A stretch of 64,000 nucleotides of DNA from positions 29,947,069 to 30,011,068 of the forward strand of contig NC_089598.1 in the NCBI RefSeq assembly GCF_019320115.1, written 5' to 3'. This DNA comes from Miscanthus floridulus. Its lineage: Eukaryota; Streptophyta; Magnoliopsida; Poales; Poaceae. The notes under the pieces are model-generated. The model saw only the letters and a list, made by a program, of their open reading frames with translations, had not been told where the DNA came from and did no database searches. A program made the position numbers and the translations under genes. Shown in pieces: positions 59,158 through 64,000 of this stretch. Within the stretch, counting starts at the first letter, position 1, and each line of letters starts with the position of its first letter.

Positions 59158-59580
59158 GCACAATATATCAAGTACTTGGTTTATCTAAACGTTCTATGCT
59201 GCGACAATATGCACAACTAAAAAGAATCAGGTAAGCATCTAACAACTATCGTAATCTAGTAACAACGGAAGAGAACTAATATTTTCCACTTAAAAGGTAG
59301 ACCTATCCGGTAGATAAAAACCAAATAGGTTGGTTATGGAATACTACAGTTAAAACAAGATGATGCATATTAGTGAATGGACATAATCAAGATACATCTG
59401 CAATTGCACAATATATCAAGCACTTAGTTTATCTAAATGTTCTATGCTGTGACAATATAAACAACTAAAGAGAATCATGTTAGCATCTAACGATTATCGT
59501 AATTTAGTAACAATGTAAGTGAACTAATATTTTCCACTAAAAAGGTAGACATATCTAGTAGATAAATACCAAATAGGTGA
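59158..59580. repeat. Tandem duplication, unit about 246 bp, in CACTA-2
   Basis: The stretch starting TGCACAATATATCAAGTACT at 59158 recurs from 59404 (TGCACAATATATCAAGCACT) and stays alignable for about 175 bp to AATAGGT. The copies differ by scattered transitions. Confidence 0.8.
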
Positions 59581-59879
59581 GTGGACATAATAAAGATACA
59601 TGGTCAATTTTGTAAGAAGAAAAGGAAAATATGTACATGTGGAACATGGAATTTAGAACTGAAACACAATAAATGGCAAATAAATCTGCACAAGAACCAT
59701 AATTCAGCAAGCTAAAATTGGAGCATGATAACAACAATGGAGCAGGGAGAGTAGCTCTGACCATGGCATCGAGGGCTGGTGTTGCTCTGGCTCATCTCCA
59801 TCTTCAAACCTCGACCGCAATAGTCGGCTCATCCACCCCCAGCAAACCCTAGGTCATGAAAGGGCCAAAAATTTCTCAC

Positions 59880-60245
59880 CTGCTTCCTGTACGGACAAAA
59901 GAAGGAGAGAGGGAGAGAGCTGGGCATGAGGGTGGGTCGCCGCCGTCCAGCCCACACGATGGCCATCGCTGCTCGTGCCGCCAACCTGGCCGCGCACCCG
60001 TGGGAAGGACCGGCAACAGAGGGACCAAACCCTAGGCCGATGTTCGTGCCGCTGCGACCCGTTGCCTTGCGTCACGAGGAGGAAGGGGCGTGGTGGAGGA
60101 GGAGGAGGACAAGGGAGGCTGCTGCCGCGCAGAGGGTCGGCCACCGCCGAGGTCACCCCGCGCCGTCGCCTTGGTCAGGTCGTGACTCGTCCTGGGGAGA
60201 GACGAAGAGAGAGCGAGAAAGGTTTTTTTTTGTCGATGGATGGAG
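59880..60245 (-). pseudogene. Possible first exon of a CACTA-2 gene
   Basis: A GC-rich block on the minus strand lies below a TATA box (60266-60273). The first ATG I see is at 59966, giving MAIVWAGRRRPTLMPSSLPL and on to a good donor CAG|GTGAGA at 59880/59879. A long C/T-rich leader precedes it. The protein start matches nothing I know. With the exon at 58270-58505 it suggests one spliced minus-strand gene. Confidence 0.35.
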
Positions 60246-60265
60246 TGACGGTTCGCCTTGGTATA

Positions 60266-60273
60266 CCTTTATA
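60266..60273 (-). promoter_or_regulatory. TATA box of the CACTA-2 minus-strand gene
   Basis: TATAAAGG on the minus strand lies about 20-30 bp before a C/T-rich leader containing CTCGCTCTCTCTTCGTCTCT. Confidence 0.4.
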
Positions 60274-60344
60274 TTATTATTTTTCATATTGTGGTGGGTG
60301 GGATGTATTTTTTGAAAGATCTGGCAAAGCCGGCTTACATTAAT

Positions 60345-63190
60345 ACTTATATTAATAAATAGGAAGCAGATACTTAAAATTTGAATTTGTGAACTTTGAA
60401 TTGAAGTTTAAGACAAAAAATGATCTAAAATCAAAATGTTGTAAACATCAAAGTTGTAGAACTCATCAAGATGTACAACTTATATTTTGGTCATCTTTTC
60501 ATTTGATAAAATTTGAAAAGTTTAAATTTTGAATTTCAATAAATGGCAACTTCAAACAAGATTTTGAAAACTTAAATGATTTCAAATAAGAAAGTCATGA
60601 ACATAAAAGTTGTTGAACACATCACTATCTACAACTTTTATTTTAATCATCTTTTCATTTGACAAAATTCGTACAGTTCAAATTTTGAAATTAAATAAAT
60701 GGCAACTTAAAACAAGATTTTGAAACCTTAAATGATTTCAAATAAGAAAGTTATGAACATAAAAGTTGTTGAACACATTACTATCTATAACTTTTATTTT
60801 GGTCATCTTTTTATTTGATAAAATTTGAACAGTTTAAATTTTAAATTTCAATAAATAGAAACTTCAAACAAGATTTTAAAACCTTAAATGATTTCAACTA
60901 CAAAAGTCGTGAACATAAAAGTTGTTGAACTCATCACTATCTATAACTTTTATTTTGGTCACTTCTTTATTTAACAAAGTCTTAGTAAATATTATTCACA
61001 AATCAACATGTCTCTCGTGTAGTTCACTCGTATAGTTCATTTCATGGACTACACGAGAGATATGTGAATTTGTGAACAATATTTACAAACACTTTGTCAA
61101 ATGAAGAAGTGATCAAAATAAAAGTTGTAGATCTTGATGAGTTATACATCTTTGGTATTCATCACTTTTTTAGCTGAAATCATTTGGTATTTTAAAATCT
61201 TGTTAGAACTTGCTATTTTTTTAAATTTATAAATTTGAATTGCTCAAACTTTGTCAAACGAAAAAGAATGACCAAATCAACACAGTAACTTGATAGGGCA
61301 TGATTTTAGAAAAATTTAGGGAAAAAATCGTCATATTTGGAGTTAGTATGAGGGAGAAAGACTAGTTATAAATTTTACCCAGAGATTAAAAAGAAAAATC
61401 ACAACTGTTTATGATGATTAATGATGAATAAATGTGATTTCTCTTTTTAATCTATGGCTGAAACTTGTAACTAGTTTTTTCCCTCATACTAACTCCAAAT
61501 GTGATGGTTTTTTTCCTAAAATTTTATAAAATCACGCTCTATCATTTTAGTCTGGTCATCCATCTTTCTCACTAATTTTAGACAATTCAAATTCTGAATT
61601 TAAAAAAAATGACAACTTCAAACCTGATTTTTAACCACTAAATAATTTCATCTGTAAAGATAATAAATATAAAAATGTTGAACACATCACTATCTAGAAC
61701 TTTTATTTTGGTCATCTTTTTATTTGACAAAATTTGAACAGTTTAAATTTTGAATTTCAATAAATGATAACTTGAAATAAGATTTTGAAACCTTAAATGA
61801 TTTCAACTACAAAAGTCGTCAACATAAAAGTTGTTGAACTCATCACTATTTACAACTTTTATTTTGGTCACTTCTTCATTTGATAAAGTATTAGTAAACA
61901 TTATTCACAAATTCATATATCACTCATAGTTTCATGAACTATACGAGAGACATGTTGATTTGTGAACAATGTTTACTATCAGTTTGTCAGGAGAAAAAAT
62001 AACCAAAATAAAAGTTGTAGATCTTGATGAGTTATACATCTTTGATATTCATCACTTTTTCAGCTGAAATCATTTGGTATTTCAAAATCTTGTTAAAACT
62101 TGTTATTTTTTTAAATTTGTAAATTTAAATTGCTCAAACTTTATCAAACGAAAAGAATGACCAAATCAACACAGTAACTTGATAGGGTATGATTTTAGAA
62201 AAATTTAGGAAAAAACCATCACATTTGGAGTTAGTATAAGGGAGAAAGACTAATTACAAATTTTACCCAGAGATTAAATAGAAAAATCACAACTGTTCAT
62301 GATGATCAATGATGAACAAGTGTGATTTCTCTTTTTAATTTGTGGCTGAAACTTGTAACTAGTTTTTCTTCCTCGTACTAACTCAAAATATGATGGTTTT
62401 TTTTCCTAAAATTTTCTAAAATCATACTCTATCATTTTAGTCTGGTCATCTATCTTTGTCACTAATTTTAGATAATTTAAATTTTGAATTTCATAAAATA
62501 ACAACTTCAAACCTGATTTTCAACCACTAAATGATTTCATCTGTAAAGGTAATGAATATAAAAGTTGTTGAACACATCACTATCTACAACTTTTATTTTG
62601 GTCATCTTTTCATTTGACAAAATTTGAATAGTTTAATTTTTGAATTTTAATAAATGACAACTTCAAACAAGATTTTGAAACCTTAAATGATTTCAACTAC
62701 AAAAGTCGTGAACATAAAAGTTGTTAAACTCATCACTATCTACAACTTTTATTTTAGTCACTTCTTCATCTGACAAAGTGATAGCAAACATTGTTCACAA
62801 ATCAACATGTCTCTCATATAGTTTATGAATGAGAGACATGTTGATTTGTGAACAATGTTTACTATTACTTTATCAGATGAAGAAATAACCAAAATAAAAG
62901 TTGTAGATCTTGATGAGTTATACATCATTGTTATTCATCACTTTTTCAGCTGAAATCATTTGGTGTTTCAAAATCTTGTTAGAACTTGTTATTTTTTTAA
63001 ATTTGAAAGTTTGAATTCCTCAAACTTTGTCAAACGAAAAGAATGACCAAATCAACATAGTAACCTGATAGGGCATGATTTTAGAAAATTTTAGAAAAAA
63101 ATCATCACATTTGAAGTTAGTATGAGGGAGAAAGACTAGTTACAAATTTTACCCAGAGATTAAAAAAAATCGCACTGTTCATGTTGATCA
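60345..63190. repeat. AT-rich repeat block in CACTA-2, units of about 900 bp
   Basis: Landmarks recur in the same order three times: ACATAAAAGTTGTTGAAC with CTACAACTTTTATTTT; then ACATGTCTCTC and its inverted partner (near 61010-61060, 61910-61955, 62803-62845); then AAAGTTGTAGATCTTGATGA (61121, 62008, 62899); then GAGTTAGTATGAGGGAGAAA (61342, 62227, 63114). Spacing is about 890-910 bp. A shorter motif of about 150 bp is repeated inside the first unit (60430-60960). There is no ORF of note. Similar AT-rich arrays are known inside grass CACTA elements. Confidence 0.8.
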
Positions 63191-63204
63191 ATGATGAACA
63201 AGTA

Positions 63205-63448
63205 TGATTTGTAGGGACGACCGGTGATTGAGCCGCCCCTCCAAATCACAACACCGGGGAAGGCTGGTGAGTGAGCCGCCCCTACAAATCGATCCATTTA
63301 TAGAGACGACTCGTATCATCAGCCGCCCCTGCTGTGTCATTTGTATGGGTGGCTAGTCTCGTGGGTCCCGAGCATGCCCACTATAGGGGCGGCTTCATTA
63401 CCGGTCGCCCTAAAAAAAAATTTCCGCTACGAACGTTTTTTAGTAGTG
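63205..63448. repeat. CACTA-2 right subterminal repeats and terminus
   Basis: Words such as GAGCCGCCCCTACAAATC, ATTTGTAGGGACGACC and ATAGGGGCGGCTTC lead to the terminus TTTAGTAGTG at 63448. Confidence 0.85.
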
Positions 63449-63722
63449 TGTGCTGCGTGTCTAAATTATGATCATTGTTTTGCAAGTAATAAAAAAATTG
63501 CTAGGCAATGACATTCTAGTGACTAATGTACGTAGAGCCGCTAGGCAATGACATACCAGTGACATACCAGTGACGAATATGTACCTAGTGCCGGCGGAGC
63601 GATTTGTTTGGTCTGACATACAAATATATTTTATCACTCATATGTATGTGTATGTATCTTTGATTTGCATGATGGCACAACCACTAAAATACAAAAATAA
63701 TTTTAGGGCACAATCCCTCTCT
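63449..63722. other. Flank between CACTA-2 and the next CACTA-like terminus
   Basis: GCTAGGCAATGACAT occurs at 63502 and 63541, and ATACCAGTGAC is doubled at 63552-63575. No gene seen. Confidence 0.4.
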
Positions 63723-64000
63723 CACTAATACAAGCATGCATTTTTAGAAACCGCCTCGACAGACGGGTCTCAAGGCAAACAATTGTCTTTGTTAATTAAT
63801 CATTTACACAGACGGTCCTTTTAGAGTCCGTCTCTGTTGGTCAATTAATAGAGACAGATTTCTTAAAATGCCTCACTCAAAATTACTCCATCCGTTCTAA
63901 ATTATAAGTTGTTTTGACTTTTTGGTACATCAATTTTGCTATGTATCTATTATATCTAGATACTTCCTCCGTTCTAAATTATAAATTGTTTTGACTTTTT
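63723..64000 (+). mobile_element. CACTA-3, left terminus, running off the window
   Basis: CACTAATACAAGCATGC is followed by subterminal words ACAGACGGGTCTC, ACAGACGGTCC and GTCCGTCTCTGTTGG, the repeat pattern of another CACTA family. The right end and TSD partner are not visible. Confidence 0.65.
63884..64000. mobile_element. Stowaway-like MITE fragment(s)
   Basis: ACTCCATCCGTTCTAAATTA and, 77 bp later, ACTTCCTCCGTTCTAAATTA each start a TTTTGACTTTTT-type Stowaway sequence in the same direction. The second is cut by the window end. They lie inside the CACTA-3 terminus. Confidence 0.6.

Noticed and set aside
60345..63190. Centromeric or other satellite array
   Set aside because: Only about three diverged units, fully inside CACTA ends with a TSD. 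It is internal to a transposon.

Overview
This is plant nuclear DNA, most likely from a panicoid grass (sorghum, sugarcane, Miscanthus or maize type). The call rests on recognisable grass repeat families: Sirevirus-type Ty1/copia elements with LTRs of the form TGAAAG...CTTTCA, several CACTA transposons, small hAT-like, Stowaway and Mutator-like MITEs, and very long TGTAACACC-type LTRs. There is almost no host coding sequence. One small host gene is plausible, an 86-codon ORF at 47787-48047 on the minus strand behind a TATA box.

Positions 1-46849 are one deep nest that can be peeled apart by its target-site duplications (TSDs). The host is a plus-strand CACTA transposon (CACTA-1). Its tnpA-like gene is spread over 3094-6402, 20014-20798 and 45839-45960, and its 3' terminus is at 46849. 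Its left part is cut by the reverse-oriented LTR of a long-LTR retrotransposon (1-2559). A solo LTR (4438-5896; TSD GTTGT/GCTGT) sits in a tnpA exon. Sirevirus-1 (6403-20013, minus strand; TSD AAGTG) interrupts tnpA further on and carries a 3.5-kb solo LTR (6709-10203; TSD AAGAA) in its own 3' LTR. Sirevirus-2 (20799-45838, minus strand; TSD CTAAC) hit the last tnpA exon. It carries a 12-kb non-autonomous long-LTR element (22117-34078; TSD ATGAT) in its 3' LTR. That innermost element has 4.3-kb LTRs, a tRNA-iMet primer site, no recognisable pol, and a single orphan ORF broken by one TAG.

Both Sireviruses keep recognisable gag, protease, integrase, reverse transcriptase and RNase H, all interrupted by stops and frameshifts. 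Sirevirus-2 also has a decayed envelope-like third ORF between pol and its 3' LTR.

Positions 46850-57081 are low-copy DNA peppered with small elements. They include four copies of one hAT-like MITE family, two other MITEs with inverted ends, a Stowaway-like element, a 592-bp mini-CACTA of palindromic repeats (TSD TCA), a 5'-truncated minus-strand LINE tail, a LINE with ORF1 but no ORF2, and an 890-bp Mutator-like foldback element with a 10-bp TSD.

Positions 57082-63448 are a second CACTA element (CACTA-2; TSD TGT). It has GGGGCGGCT-type subterminal repeats, a (TA)46 hairpin, traces of one minus-strand gene, and a 2.9-kb AT-rich block built from repeats of about 900 bp. A third CACTA-like terminus begins at 63723 and runs off the window.

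All calls come from reading the sequence. Family names rest on remembered domain motifs and terminal structure, not on a database search.
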